A stretch of DNA of 47,279 bases from positions 1 to 47,279 of IMG/VR virus record IMGVR_UViG_3300023184_000209; one strand, 5' to 3'. Both the position numbers and the translations under genes were made by a program. The notes under the pieces were generated by a model. It saw only the letters and a list, made by a program, of their open reading frames with translations, did not search any database and was not told where the DNA came from. This document shows positions 8,204 to 16,268 of this stretch, piece by piece. The DNA comes from a virus. How positions within the stretch are numbered: the stretch's first letter is position 1; every line of letters begins with the position of its first letter.

Positions 8204-9169
8204 ATGGCTGAATTAAAAAAATCAGAATATATACAACCAACATTATCAATTAAAGATTTCTTTCAAAGAAGAAATCAAATTTTGTTACATCATGACAAAG
8301 GTGGCTTGGGTGATGTTCTTATGCATCGAATGTTATTGACAGATATGCATCATCATTTGCCAAATGCAGAATTTACAGTTGCTTGTCTACCCGAATATGC
8401 CGAAGCAACTACTGATCATCCTTATGTTAAAAATGTTGTTGATTCTAGAATTGTTAATCCAAATGATTACATTGTGTGTTTTAATACCTGTGTAAGTATA
8501 GCAGATAGATATGAAAATAGAAATGCTCCACATTACACTATTCATCGGAGTGATATTTGGGCAAAATATTGTGGACTTGAATTAACAAGTCATGATATGT
8601 GTTTTGTTATTGAAGAAGAAAGAAAAAATAGAATAAAAAAAGAATTAGAAAAATATAGAAAAAATAATGGGGCATTAATTGGATTTTGTCCTGTATCAAA
8701 AATGGCAAATAAAACACTATTGCCAAATCAAATAAAATGTATTGCCGATTATTGCAAAAACCACAATTTGATAGCACTCCATAAATCTCCCATATTAGAT
8801 TGTGAAAAATTACGATTGCCAACAATATGCCCTCAAAATTTAAAAGATTGGATTTGTTATATTAGTTGCATGGATTATATGATAACTGTTGACACCGCTG
8901 CTTTTCATGCTGCTGGAGGTTTAAAAAAACCATTGGTTGGTATTTTTACTTTTGCAAATGGTAAAACTTATGGTAAATATTATGACTTCATACTTGTTCA
9001 AAAGCATAGAGACAATGGAAATTGGGATTGTGGGCCATGTTTTGTATTTGGTAATTGCCACAAATCAAAAAAAGCAATTAAGCCATGTTTGTCAGAACTT
9101 ACTGAACTTGAAATTATAGAAGGAATTAAAAAGATGTTTGAAAAATGGCCTAAATGCACACTATATTAA
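8204..9169 (+). CDS. Glycosyltransferase family 9 (heptosyltransferase-like)
   Basis: A 321-aa protein. ATG 8204 is preferred over TTG 8192 because GAAGAGA precedes it and the TTG lies in the terminator. GGLGDVLMHRMLL (about residues 29-41) is the GT9 N-terminal Gly-rich loop. VDTAAFHAAGGLKKPLVGIF (about 225-245) is the classical D-T-x-x-x-H-x-A donor-site signature, and the C-terminal CGPCFVFGNCHKSK segment has three cysteines. GT9 enzymes transfer heptose or other sugars to lipopolysaccharide; here the acceptor could be host LPS or a virion protein. This is the better-preserved of two GT9-type genes in the window. Confidence 0.75.
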   Translation: MAELKKSEYIQPTLSIKDFFQRRNQILLHHDKGGLGDVLMHRMLLTDMHHHLPNAEFTVACLPEYAEATTDHPYVKNVVDSRIVNPNDYIVCFNTCVSIADRYENRNAPHYTIHRSDIWAKYCGLELTSHDMCFVIEEERKNRIKKELEKYRKNNGALIGFCPVSKMANKTLLPNQIKCIADYCKNHNLIALHKSPILDCEKLRLPTICPQNLKDWICYISCMDYMITVDTAAFHAAGGLKKPLVGIFTFANGKTYGKYYDFILVQKHRDNGNWDCGPCFVFGNCHKSKKAIKPCLSELTELEIIEGIKKMFEKWPKCTLY

Positions 9170-9184
9170 ATTTAAGAGGTTAAT

Positions 9185-9403
9185 GTGGCACAACTTATAA
9201 AAGCTAGTGATATCAAGGTTATTACAAAAGATGGCGAATGTAAGCTGTCTATAAGTATAGATTTAAATATAAATTTAAACACTTCTGGCGTAACTGTTGG
9301 TGTTCAAAATGCAAAAGTTGAGCAAAAAAAAGAAGAAAGTGCAATGTGGGAAGTTCCAGATTTTGCACAGATGCCAAAATTAAATTTTGGAAAAAAAGCA
9401 TAG
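9185..9403 (+). CDS. Small protein upstream of actin-like gene, unknown
   Basis: A 72-aa protein from GTG 9185, with AAGAGG five bases upstream. The N-terminal two thirds alternate hydrophobic and polar residues (small beta domain), followed by a charged linker and a conserved-looking tail, WEVPDFAQMPKLNF. It ends 25 bases before the actin-like ATPase on the same strand. Its position suggests a partner of that ATPase, but this is only contextual. Confidence 0.5.
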   Translation: MAQLIKASDIKVITKDGECKLSISIDLNINLNTSGVTVGVQNAKVEQKKEESAMWEVPDFAQMPKLNFGKKA

Positions 9404-9428
9404 AAACACAAAAGGAAAGGCAAATAAA

Positions 9429-10436
9429 ATGGCAAGTTGTGGCTTTGATGTGGGTACTTATAATCTGGTTTCATGTAGAAGAGATGGAAACGGCAACTTT
9501 GTAAATAAAAGAGAAGTTAATGCATTTTTAGAATTACCATTAGAAAATAGGTTTGTTTTCGACATGATGAAACAAGCTGGTGTTCCTCTTATAGAAAGAG
9601 AAAATGTAGCATATGCTCTTGGTGAGGCTGCTGTAAATATGGCCTATACCATGAGCCAAATTGAGCTTAAAAGGCCTATGTCTGGTGGCTGTGTGAATCC
9701 AAAAGAAAGAGATGCTTTTCAAATTCTTTCTATCATGATTCATGGTCTTTTAGATGGAGTAAAACAGAATAATGAAACTGTATATTACTGTGTTCCAGCA
9801 AATGCCATTAATGAAGATACAGATGCCGATTATCACCAGAAGGTTTTAGAGGCAATATTCAAAGCATATAGATCCGAAGAAGGATATACAGTTAATGCAT
9901 ACCCAATTAACGAAGCTCTTGCTTTGGTCTATGCAGAATTAGGCAAAAAAGCTTATACTGGTATTGGAATTTCATTTGGAGCAGGGATGGTAAATCTATG
10001 CTACTCAATGTATGGCAATCCTATTTTCAAATTTGCAATTGTAAATAGTGGAGATTGGATTGATAAACAAGCAGCAAAAGCAACTGGCGAAAGTCCAACA
10101 TTCATCAATAAAGAAAAGACCAAAGTCGATCTGAGTGCGATTCCAACTAATTTAGTTGAAAGAGCAATTCAAACACAATATAGAATTATGATTGAGCATA
10201 CAATAAATGAAATTAAAAAAGGATTATCTACTGCTAATAAAGCTATTCACACTGATACGCCAGTTGATATTGTCATTGCTGGTGGAACTTCATCCCCACC
10301 TGGCTTTGATAAATTGTTCAGAGAAACCTTAATGCAAGCAAAACTTAACATTAAGATTGGCGAAGTCATTAGACCAGAAGATCCTTTATTTAGTGTTGCC
10401 AGAGGCTGTTTAATTGCTGCCGAAACCGCTAGGTAA
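9429..10436 (+). CDS. Actin-like ATPase (ParM/MreB superfamily)
   Basis: A 335-aa protein starting at ATG 9429, preceded by AAAGGAAAGG. Actin/Hsp70-fold motifs are visible in order: phosphate-1 GFDVGTYNL at 5-13, phosphate-2 GIGISFGAGMVNLCYS at 178-193, and an adenosine-type motif VIAGGTSSPPGF at 282-293. Length fits ParM/MreB-type filament proteins. Phage relatives form filaments used for plasmid-like partition or for positioning replicating DNA or virions in the cell. The small gene before it and the duplicated protein after it may be accessories. Filament formation is inferred from family. Confidence 0.75.
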   Translation: MASCGFDVGTYNLVSCRRDGNGNFVNKREVNAFLELPLENRFVFDMMKQAGVPLIERENVAYALGEAAVNMAYTMSQIELKRPMSGGCVNPKERDAFQILSIMIHGLLDGVKQNNETVYYCVPANAINEDTDADYHQKVLEAIFKAYRSEEGYTVNAYPINEALALVYAELGKKAYTGIGISFGAGMVNLCYSMYGNPIFKFAIVNSGDWIDKQAAKATGESPTFINKEKTKVDLSAIPTNLVERAIQTQYRIMIEHTINEIKKGLSTANKAIHTDTPVDIVIAGGTSSPPGFDKLFRETLMQAKLNIKIGEVIRPEDPLFSVARGCLIAAETAR

Positions 10437-10445
10437 TTTTAAAAA

Positions 10446-10465
10446 GAAAGAAAGAAAGAAAGAAA
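10446..10465 (+). repeat. (GAAA)5 microsatellite over a ribosome-binding region
   Basis: Five perfect GAAA units run directly into the ATG at 10465, the last A being the first base of the start codon. The repeat occupies the place of the Shine-Dalgarno sequence, so slippage could change spacing and translation of the downstream gene. Confidence 0.85.
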
Positions 10466-10923
10466 TGAGTAAGCAAAAAAATGTAAGTGATTTGGGAACT
10501 GCCGCATATTTACTTATGCATGATTATAAGGTTATAGGAAGAAAAGCAAAAGACATTTACTTTTTAACCACAGATGAAGAAAATCCTGATAAATTTGATC
10601 AAATCACATTAGATTATCTCTCTAGTGAATTTCACAGATTTGATGCTTGTATAATGTCTCTTAAAAAAATTGGAGATTATCATTTTCAGTCAAAAAATCA
10701 AAGATTTGTAACAGATCTTGGTGCAGCAGCATATATTTTAATGCACAAATACAAAGTTCTTGGCAAAAAAGGTAAAGCTATCTATTTCGAAATAGAAGAA
10801 GAAGGTTGCGATAAATTTGATGAACTTAGTTTGGAATACCTATCAAGCGACTTCCATAGATTTGATTCTTGTCTTATGTCTTTGAAAAAAATCAATGAAT
10901 ATATGAGCAATCAAATAAATTGA
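10465..10923 (+). CDS. Tandem DUF5659-like protein
   Basis: A 152-aa protein made of two similar halves: residues about 7-70 and 80-145 share V-[ST]-D-L-G-[TA]-A-A-Y-[LI]-L-M-H-x-Y-K-V and a terminal LSSxFHRFDxCxMSLKKI. Each half resembles DUF5659, a small domain seen in phages and bacteria, without known function to me. The duplication is clear at protein level but not at DNA level, so it is old. It lies directly downstream of the actin-like gene (28-base gap), start chosen after the GAAA tract. Confidence 0.6.
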   Translation: MSKQKNVSDLGTAAYLLMHDYKVIGRKAKDIYFLTTDEENPDKFDQITLDYLSSEFHRFDACIMSLKKIGDYHFQSKNQRFVTDLGAAAYILMHKYKVLGKKGKAIYFEIEEEGCDKFDELSLEYLSSDFHRFDSCLMSLKKINEYMSNQIN

Positions 10924-10986
10924 TAATAGCAATTATCTAAATCATCATATCTCCAACTATATACATTTAGTAATAATGGAGAAAAT

Positions 10987-12237
10987 ATGGAAATAGATCA
11001 CGACTTAAAAACAAAAATCGATACAACGGTAGATAATCTTGTAAACATATTAAAAAGAGACTTATTATCCCCATCATCTCCCAAAAGAGGCATGTGGGAT
11101 AGATTCAAAAATTGGATGTCTAATGTTGTATATGGAAGATATGGAAAAACTAATCCTTATTATTTCGTAAATCGTTTAGGCGATATGGGTGGTGTTCCAC
11201 TTCCCGAAAAAAATAAACCTGCATCTGGTGAAATTCCCATACCAAAAAAAGAAAACTACAATCCAATATTTAAAAAAAGATTAACTATTGAAGAATATAG
11301 AATATTGGGAAAAGAATTCGAAATATTTGAAAATAAATTATCAAATATTTTAGAAGTAAGTATGCCTAAAGGTACAGAAAATCTACAAATCATAAGAATG
11401 CTAGATGATCTTGCTCAAAACTTAAAAAAAGCCATCTCAAAAATCGTATCTGATCATATGACTATTATGGCAACAAAAGGTGTTGCAGAACCAGTAGAAA
11501 AAACAACAGAAGAGCCAGAAACAACAGAACCAATAGAAGAACCAGAAAAAAAAGAAGAACCAAAGTCAGTAGTTAGTCATGATATAAAAAGGGATTATGG
11601 CGTTAGAATAAACAAAGCTTTAGAAGATCTTGAAAATGCATTTAAAAATAAAGATATGCCAGAAGAAATATATAATTCAATAAAAAAGAATCTTATAGAA
11701 ATAGGAGATCACTCTCTATGGAATGGTTGGCAACCAGATGTTGAAGATGAATTGACAAATTTAGAAAATAAAATTAATGGTGTGTCAACCATGAATGTTG
11801 AACCAAATTTCTATAGAGATAAAGATGAACTTAAAGATGAGCTTAAAGATGAGGCCGAAGAAGAATTCCCTTTTAATTTTCCAGATAACAAAGAAGGACT
11901 TGAAAAAGTTAGAAGAAAAATAAAAACCAATAAAGAATATAAAAATGCTTTTAAAAATTGGGGAAGAATAGCTTCAGAAGACGATATAGAAATTTTCAAT
12001 CTATTAAGTGAAAAAGTAGATAAAATATTAAACAAAATATTATCTGGTGGTGAAGATATTCCTTTAGATATTCAAGAAAAAATTATAAAAAGATATAAAG
12101 TGTTTGTAAGTCATGTAATTAAAAGCCAAGAAAAAAATGACAAAACAATAAAATTTGAATCTAGTATTAGCCCTTTATATTCTTTAAGCCTAAAAGAAAA
12201 AACAATTTATATAAAAGAATTAATCTCTGAAAGATAA
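10987..12237 (+). CDS. Large Glu/Lys-rich protein, unknown
   Basis: A 416-aa hydrophilic protein from ATG 10987 with GGAG upstream. Residues 30-65 carry aromatic and basic residues (MWDRFKNWMSNVVYGRYGK); 170-200 is a Pro/Glu/Thr/Lys-rich flexible linker; the remainder is helical with an acidic stretch (DELKDELKDEAEEEFPF near 280). No membrane segment, signal peptide or catalytic motif is seen. It could be a structural or head-core protein, but this is not supported beyond composition. Confidence 0.5.
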   Translation: MEIDHDLKTKIDTTVDNLVNILKRDLLSPSSPKRGMWDRFKNWMSNVVYGRYGKTNPYYFVNRLGDMGGVPLPEKNKPASGEIPIPKKENYNPIFKKRLTIEEYRILGKEFEIFENKLSNILEVSMPKGTENLQIIRMLDDLAQNLKKAISKIVSDHMTIMATKGVAEPVEKTTEEPETTEPIEEPEKKEEPKSVVSHDIKRDYGVRINKALEDLENAFKNKDMPEEIYNSIKKNLIEIGDHSLWNGWQPDVEDELTNLENKINGVSTMNVEPNFYRDKDELKDELKDEAEEEFPFNFPDNKEGLEKVRRKIKTNKEYKNAFKNWGRIASEDDIEIFNLLSEKVDKILNKILSGGEDIPLDIQEKIIKRYKVFVSHVIKSQEKNDKTIKFESSISPLYSLSLKEKTIYIKELISER

Positions 12238-12239
12238 AT

Positions 12240-12851
12240 TCAATTGTCAGAGCCAGTAATTTTTGATGGAAGCTTAGTTGGTGGTAATTCGTAAAATCTA
12301 AAAATCTGTTCTTGACTCAAACTACCATTCCCATTTTTTTTATTTGGCTTATTTTGTGTAGAATTTTCAGATTCTCCACCATCAGCATTCGCTTCTCCAA
12401 CAAGGGTTTTTCCAGACATAATCAATTGCATGGCCTTAGCTGCCTGTTTATGTAATTCTTCTGTATATGGCAATCTATAAGCTCTAGGCTCTGAATTATT
12501 TTTCTTTGAAGAAAATGGCTTTAAAAATAGATTGGTGTCAATCTCCTTGACATTATTATCATCATCGACTTCAGTGGCCCAAATGAAAATATTGCCAAGA
12601 TGTTTAGAATTAGTTTTAGATGGCTCTTGCACCAAAAGCCAATGAATCACTGTTTTATTTGGAAATTTAGATTCTGTTGCCCAACCACTTAAATCACTAA
12701 GTGAAAACCACATAAGAAAACTAAAATATAAAGACAAAAATACAAACACAAGCTTAAAATACCAAGCTCCTCTGGAATACAATATAATCCATAAGCCTAT
12801 AGATGCTAAAATAATGAATGTTAAGGGAATTCCAATTGCATTTATGTTCAT
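12240..12851 (-). CDS. Membrane protein of motor-like cassette
   Basis: A 203-aa protein with two N-terminal membrane segments (about 5-25 and 31-53) and a polar domain of about 150 residues with a Ser/Asn/Gly/Lys-rich linker near 155-175. It is the last of three consecutive minus-strand membrane genes, seven bases after the ExbD-like gene, and is presumably part of the same complex. By analogy with Ton/Tol and Mot systems it could be the effector or linker protein, but no family is recognised. Confidence 0.55.
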   Translation of the reverse strand: MNINAIGIPLTFIILASIGLWIILYSRGAWYFKLVFVFLSLYFSFLMWFSLSDLSGWATESKFPNKTVIHWLLVQEPSKTNSKHLGNIFIWATEVDDDNNVKEIDTNLFLKPFSSKKNNSEPRAYRLPYTEELHKQAAKAMQLIMSGKTLVGEANADGGESENSTQNKPNKKNGNGSLSQEQIFRFYELPPTKLPSKITGSDN

Positions 12852-12858
12852 TTTTTCC

Positions 12859-13503
12859 TCAAGGTGTTTCTGGCGGTATTATTGGTACATTTGCTGGTTG
12901 TTGGCCTTGTTTATTTCTTATTCCCAAAAGCTTCTTTTCTAAATCAGAAACACTTTCGAGATCACCTTTAGAATTTATTTTAAATCTAAATGCTGTTTTT
13001 TCATCGCCAACTTTATTTAGTGTTATCTTTCTTTGTACCAAAACCGAATAAGTAGGACTTACTTTTTCAAGTTGAACTGTAACCTCAGTTGGAACTTGAT
13101 GATTAAAGTTATATGCGTGAATATTCACACAATACTCCCCAACAGTAGTACCACGCAAGGTTATAATTTCTTTATTTTCGTTATATGTTATTTTACCAAA
13201 ACGAGTATTTATAGTATCATTCTTGTGACCCAAATCATCTCTATCCAAATGCATCAACCCATCTTCTCTACGCACAAAACATACCAAATTTCCTTCTGGA
13301 TCTTCTACATATGCATCAACATCATTGTCTAATTCTTTTGGCCATGTAAAGGTTATGAGATATGAAGCTTTAACATCTGGTGTTTTTTTATTTTGATTTA
13401 TAAGTGCGAAAGCCAAAACAAAAAGACAAGCAAAAGCTAAAAGCATATTAAAGAGCAAATCTAAAAAAGATGTATTGCAGCTATAGTTTTTTCTTATTTT
13501 CAT
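12859..13503 (-). CDS. ExbD/TolR/MotB-like protein with DUF2135-like domain
   Basis: A 214-aa protein with a short basic N-terminus, one membrane helix (about 12-36) and a long extracytoplasmic domain. The helix starts with SFLDLLFNMLLAF, where the single Asp (residue 15) sits as the conserved proton-carrying Asp does in ExbD, TolR and MotB. The soluble part (about 55-130) contains DVDAYVEDPEGNL and LDRDDLGH, resembling DUF2135-type beta domains. The C-terminus is Pro-rich. The gene lies two bases after a MotA/TolQ/ExbB-like gene, the usual partner. Energising by ion flow is inferred. Confidence 0.6.
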   Translation of the reverse strand: MKIRKNYSCNTSFLDLLFNMLLAFACLFVLAFALINQNKKTPDVKASYLITFTWPKELDNDVDAYVEDPEGNLVCFVRREDGLMHLDRDDLGHKNDTINTRFGKITYNENKEIITLRGTTVGEYCVNIHAYNFNHQVPTEVTVQLEKVSPTYSVLVQRKITLNKVGDEKTAFRFKINSKGDLESVSDLEKKLLGIRNKQGQQPANVPIIPPETP

Positions 13504-13505
13504 AT

Positions 13506-14024
13506 TTAATCTTTTTTATTTTTAAGAGCATTTTCAAGTTTATCAAGTTCTATAGAAACCAAAAAAAATTGTAATTTCAAAAAAGAACCACAAACTAAAC
13601 CAACTATAGTTGTATACAATGCTGTTGCCATGCTTTGACCTAATTGTGATAATAATTGTTGTACTGTTTGTATGTTTTGTATGTCCAATGTATTAAAACC
13701 AGATAACATCATTATAAATCCAACTATAGTTCCTATCATTCCAAGAGTTAAGCACAATTCACTTGTAAACCATCCTATTTCGGCCTTATTCACATAATCA
13801 TTTAATGCTACTTCTCCAAATTTTTTACCATTTTTACAAATAAGATAAGAAATGTTTCCGCAAAATATAGTGCATATTAAAAATACAATATAAGTAAAAT
13901 AACTTATATAACTACTGTCCTTGACCCAAATTTCTTTTGCGAAACCAGCATATGATGTGAATATAGATAGAACACAAATTATAGTAAATATCAACCACCA
14001 CTGTAAGAATAAAGTATATTTCAT
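13506..14024 (-). CDS. MotA/TolQ/ExbB-like channel protein
   Basis: A 172-aa protein with four predicted membrane segments (about 5-28, 40-63, 88-110, 128-155) and a lysine-rich tail. The last two segments carry the family signature: SELCLTLGMIGTIVGFIMML and LGQSMATALYTTIVGLVCG, matching the L-G-x-x-G-T-V-x-G and A-L-x-T-T-x-x-G blocks of ExbB/TolQ/MotA. Its start overlaps the previous gene's stop (ATGA at 14021-14024), indicating translational coupling. Such proteins form pentameric ion channels with an ExbD/MotB-type partner, which is encoded next. A phage copy is unusual. Confidence 0.65.
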   Translation of the reverse strand: MKYTLFLQWWLIFTIICVLSIFTSYAGFAKEIWVKDSSYISYFTYIVFLICTIFCGNISYLICKNGKKFGEVALNDYVNKAEIGWFTSELCLTLGMIGTIVGFIMMLSGFNTLDIQNIQTVQQLLSQLGQSMATALYTTIVGLVCGSFLKLQFFLVSIELDKLENALKNKKD

Positions 14025-14407
14025 GTTTTTCCTTTTTGTAGTTTCGCAGTTAGCTCCGCTAAGTCCTCTATATTTATGAATTGATCTTCATTTGTTTCAC
14101 TGGTTTTTTTAGGATTTTTCATATTCTCTCTAACTTCCTCAATTATCTTAATGTGTTCTGGATTTTGCTGATCAAGAACTTGTTCTTCAATAATGCCAAT
14201 AACCTGAGAAAAAAAATAGAAGTTTTTACAAGCTGTCAATGCGTGAGTGGTAAAGATTCCATCATCATCAATTTCATCAACAACACCAGTGAAAAAATCT
14301 GCAAATTGAGCATCATTAAAGTCTCTCTTTGCTATAGGATGAGTCAGAATTGTGCAAATTTTACCTTGGAATTTTTGCTGTAATTTTTTTACTGTTGTTA
14401 TTTTCAT
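14021..14407 (-). CDS. 128-aa protein with possible SH3/Sm-like barrel, unknown
   Basis: A soluble protein. Residues about 10-75 alternate strands around FTGVVDEIDDDGIFTTH and FYFFSQVIGIIEEQ, which looks like a small Sm/SH3-type barrel; residues 80-128 are a charged helical tail. It sits between primase (22-base gap) and the channel gene (four-base overlap). It may link replication-region expression with the membrane cassette simply by operon structure. Function unknown. Confidence 0.5.
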   Translation of the reverse strand: MKITTVKKLQQKFQGKICTILTHPIAKRDFNDAQFADFFTGVVDEIDDDGIFTTHALTACKNFYFFSQVIGIIEEQVLDQQNPEHIKIIEEVRENMKNPKKTSETNEDQFINIEDLAELTAKLQKGKT

Positions 14408-14429
14408 TGTAATCCAATTGAGTTAATGT

Positions 14430-15470
14430 TTATAGAAAACCAAGAATATCACCAGACATTCCATGTGGTGCCAAAAAATCAACAGCTTTTTGTTTTTGTT
14501 TTATCCAAGCATTTAAAATTACTGCTCCAACTTCAATATACATCTCATTCCAGTCATTATACTGTTCTGGTGGTCTTACAAACATTAGCTTGTCATTAGA
14601 ATTTATGTTCTTGCTTAAAGACAACATATTCATCATTTTAGCACTACCCTGAGAACCTGCCTTGTCTCTATCTAAACAAATAACAACCTTATAATCAGAC
14701 AGCATAATTGCTTGTTTTTCGCTCATATTCTTGCCACCACACGCAGCAGCACTCAATTCGCATAATTTCAAGCTTATTGCATTAAATTCGCCTTCGCAAA
14801 GGTATAGTGTTTTTCCTTTTTGTGGCCAATTACCAGCCATATAAATTACATCTTCTTTTCCAACACCACATTCTTTTGGTGGCCCTAAATATCTAAGTTT
14901 TGCTTTAGGACTAATATGCCTTGAGTTCCAATAAATCAATCTTCCATCACGACCATAATAGGGAATGACAATCCTAAACTTATATGGCTGTTCCATACAA
15001 ACATAAAGACCATCTATTGGTATTTTCCTACGAGACAAATAATCTTCTGCATGCTTTCTGAACCAATTATTTGTTCCAAGATCAGATATCAAATTAGAAC
15101 CATAAGGTAATTGTAAACCAGATTTTTGCTTAGGCTCTTCTATAACTTCAGATTGATCATTAAAAAATTCATCCAATTTCTTTTCTAATTGTGCTATTGT
15201 CTGATATCCAAGCAAAGTAGATAAAGCTTCTTCACGAGAACACTTATCGACTAATTGAACAAGTTTTACCAAAGAACCCTTTTGATCAGTCTTCCAACAA
15301 TGATAAACACCAAAATCTCTAGATTTCTTGCCACCAGTTGGATTACACCACAAGTGATGTTTTGTATCATCTGAAAATATACTATTTAAATGAATCTCGT
15401 TACCTTTAACAATCACATCGCTAAATCTAGATTCTGCCCATTCAACAAATTTGTCAAAATTTATTGCCAT
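14430..15470 (-). CDS. DnaG-type primase (zinc-binding and TOPRIM domains)
   Basis: A 346-aa protein. The N-terminus (about 38-75) has a cysteine/histidine pattern HHLWCNP...VYHCWK typical of a primase zinc-binding region, though only two cysteines are obvious. The TOPRIM domain follows with LYLCEGEFNAISL (near 223-235) and VICLDRDKAGSQG (near 262-274), the Glu and D-x-D motifs that bind metal. It synthesises RNA primers for lagging-strand replication. There is no helicase motif, so it is a stand-alone phage primase of shorter than bacterial length. It heads the minus-strand block that includes the motor-like cassette. Confidence 0.75.
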   Translation of the reverse strand: MAINFDKFVEWAESRFSDVIVKGNEIHLNSIFSDDTKHHLWCNPTGGKKSRDFGVYHCWKTDQKGSLVKLVQLVDKCSREEALSTLLGYQTIAQLEKKLDEFFNDQSEVIEEPKQKSGLQLPYGSNLISDLGTNNWFRKHAEDYLSRRKIPIDGLYVCMEQPYKFRIVIPYYGRDGRLIYWNSRHISPKAKLRYLGPPKECGVGKEDVIYMAGNWPQKGKTLYLCEGEFNAISLKLCELSAAACGGKNMSEKQAIMLSDYKVVICLDRDKAGSQGSAKMMNMLSLSKNINSNDKLMFVRPPEQYNDWNEMYIEVGAVILNAWIKQKQKAVDFLAPHGMSGDILGFL

Positions 15471-15509
15471 TTTAATTCTTTCTCTTTACAATTAAGCGGA
15501 GAAACAAAA

Positions 15510-16268
15510 ATGAACATTGAACATATCTCGGTATCTAGAAAACAGTGCTTCGATACTTGTCATGCCCAATACAAATACAGGTATCATTTGAAAATTATAT
15601 CAAATGAACCAGTTGCTGACCACTTCACATATGGAAAAATTGTTCATAAAGTTGCAGAACATTATGTGATGGAAAAAGGTAAAAAACCAATAGAAGAAAT
15701 TGCTTCAGAAGTTTTGACTGGCAAAATCATGTTGGAACAGGACAATCCTTCACCACCATTGCCTTCCCAATACAAGAAAAAATTACCAATTCATTTGGCA
15801 AATGTCAAAACAATTACCGATAGAATTGGTTTTGATGGCGAATTAGAGTGGGAATTTAATTATGATATTGATCCGCCAAATAATAAAAAAATAAAAGGAT
15901 TTATTGATCGACTTATAATTCGTGGAGATAAATTCTTTATTCTTGATTACAAAACCACGAAACAAGGAATGTGGCGAAAAAATAAAAGTAATATAGTAAA
16001 AGACCTACAATTAAGAACATATGGAAAAATAATTCAAAATCACTTTGGTGCAAAAGCAGAAAACATCAAGGCAGCTTTGTTTTATCTAGAAGGATCTGAA
16101 ATAGTATCGACTGGATTTACACAAGAAAGTCTTGATTCGGCACAACAAGAACTTATAGAAACTTATGATCGCATAGTTTCCTCTGATCCATCTTTAGTTG
16201 TTGGATCAGTAGGAAACCATTGTAGATTTTGTGATTATAGAAAGGTTTGTACTTTTTATAAAAATTAG
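15510..16268 (+). CDS. Cas4/RecB-like PD-(D/E)XK nuclease with Fe-S-type cysteines
   Basis: A 252-aa protein from ATG 15510, preceded by GCGGAG; the open frame before it overlaps primase and is ignored. It has Q-x-x-x-C-x-x-x-C near the N-terminus (Cys 13, 17), GKIVHKVAEH (the RecB helical histidine motif), GFIDRL and FILDYKTTK (the D and D-x-K catalytic core), and a C-terminal cluster C238-x2-C241-x5-C247. One N-terminal plus three C-terminal cysteines is the Cas4/AddB arrangement that holds a 4Fe-4S cluster. It likely acts as a 5'-3' exonuclease in replication or recombination. It is divergent to primase. Confidence 0.75.
   Translation: MNIEHISVSRKQCFDTCHAQYKYRYHLKIISNEPVADHFTYGKIVHKVAEHYVMEKGKKPIEEIASEVLTGKIMLEQDNPSPPLPSQYKKKLPIHLANVKTITDRIGFDGELEWEFNYDIDPPNNKKIKGFIDRLIIRGDKFFILDYKTTKQGMWRKNKSNIVKDLQLRTYGKIIQNHFGAKAENIKAALFYLEGSEIVSTGFTQESLDSAQQELIETYDRIVSSDPSLVVGSVGNHCRFCDYRKVCTFYKN

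Noticed and set aside
9387-9428. Upstream extension of the actin-like gene to 9387
   Set aside because: The longer start lies inside the previous gene without a ribosome site, while ATG 9429 has AAAGGAAAGG and begins just before the conserved phosphate-1 motif.
12240-14024. A complete Zorya defence system
   Set aside because: Only the channel and single-helix motor proteins resemble ZorA/ZorB. ZorA's long cytoplasmic tail and the ZorC/D/E effectors are absent, so this is not called Zorya.
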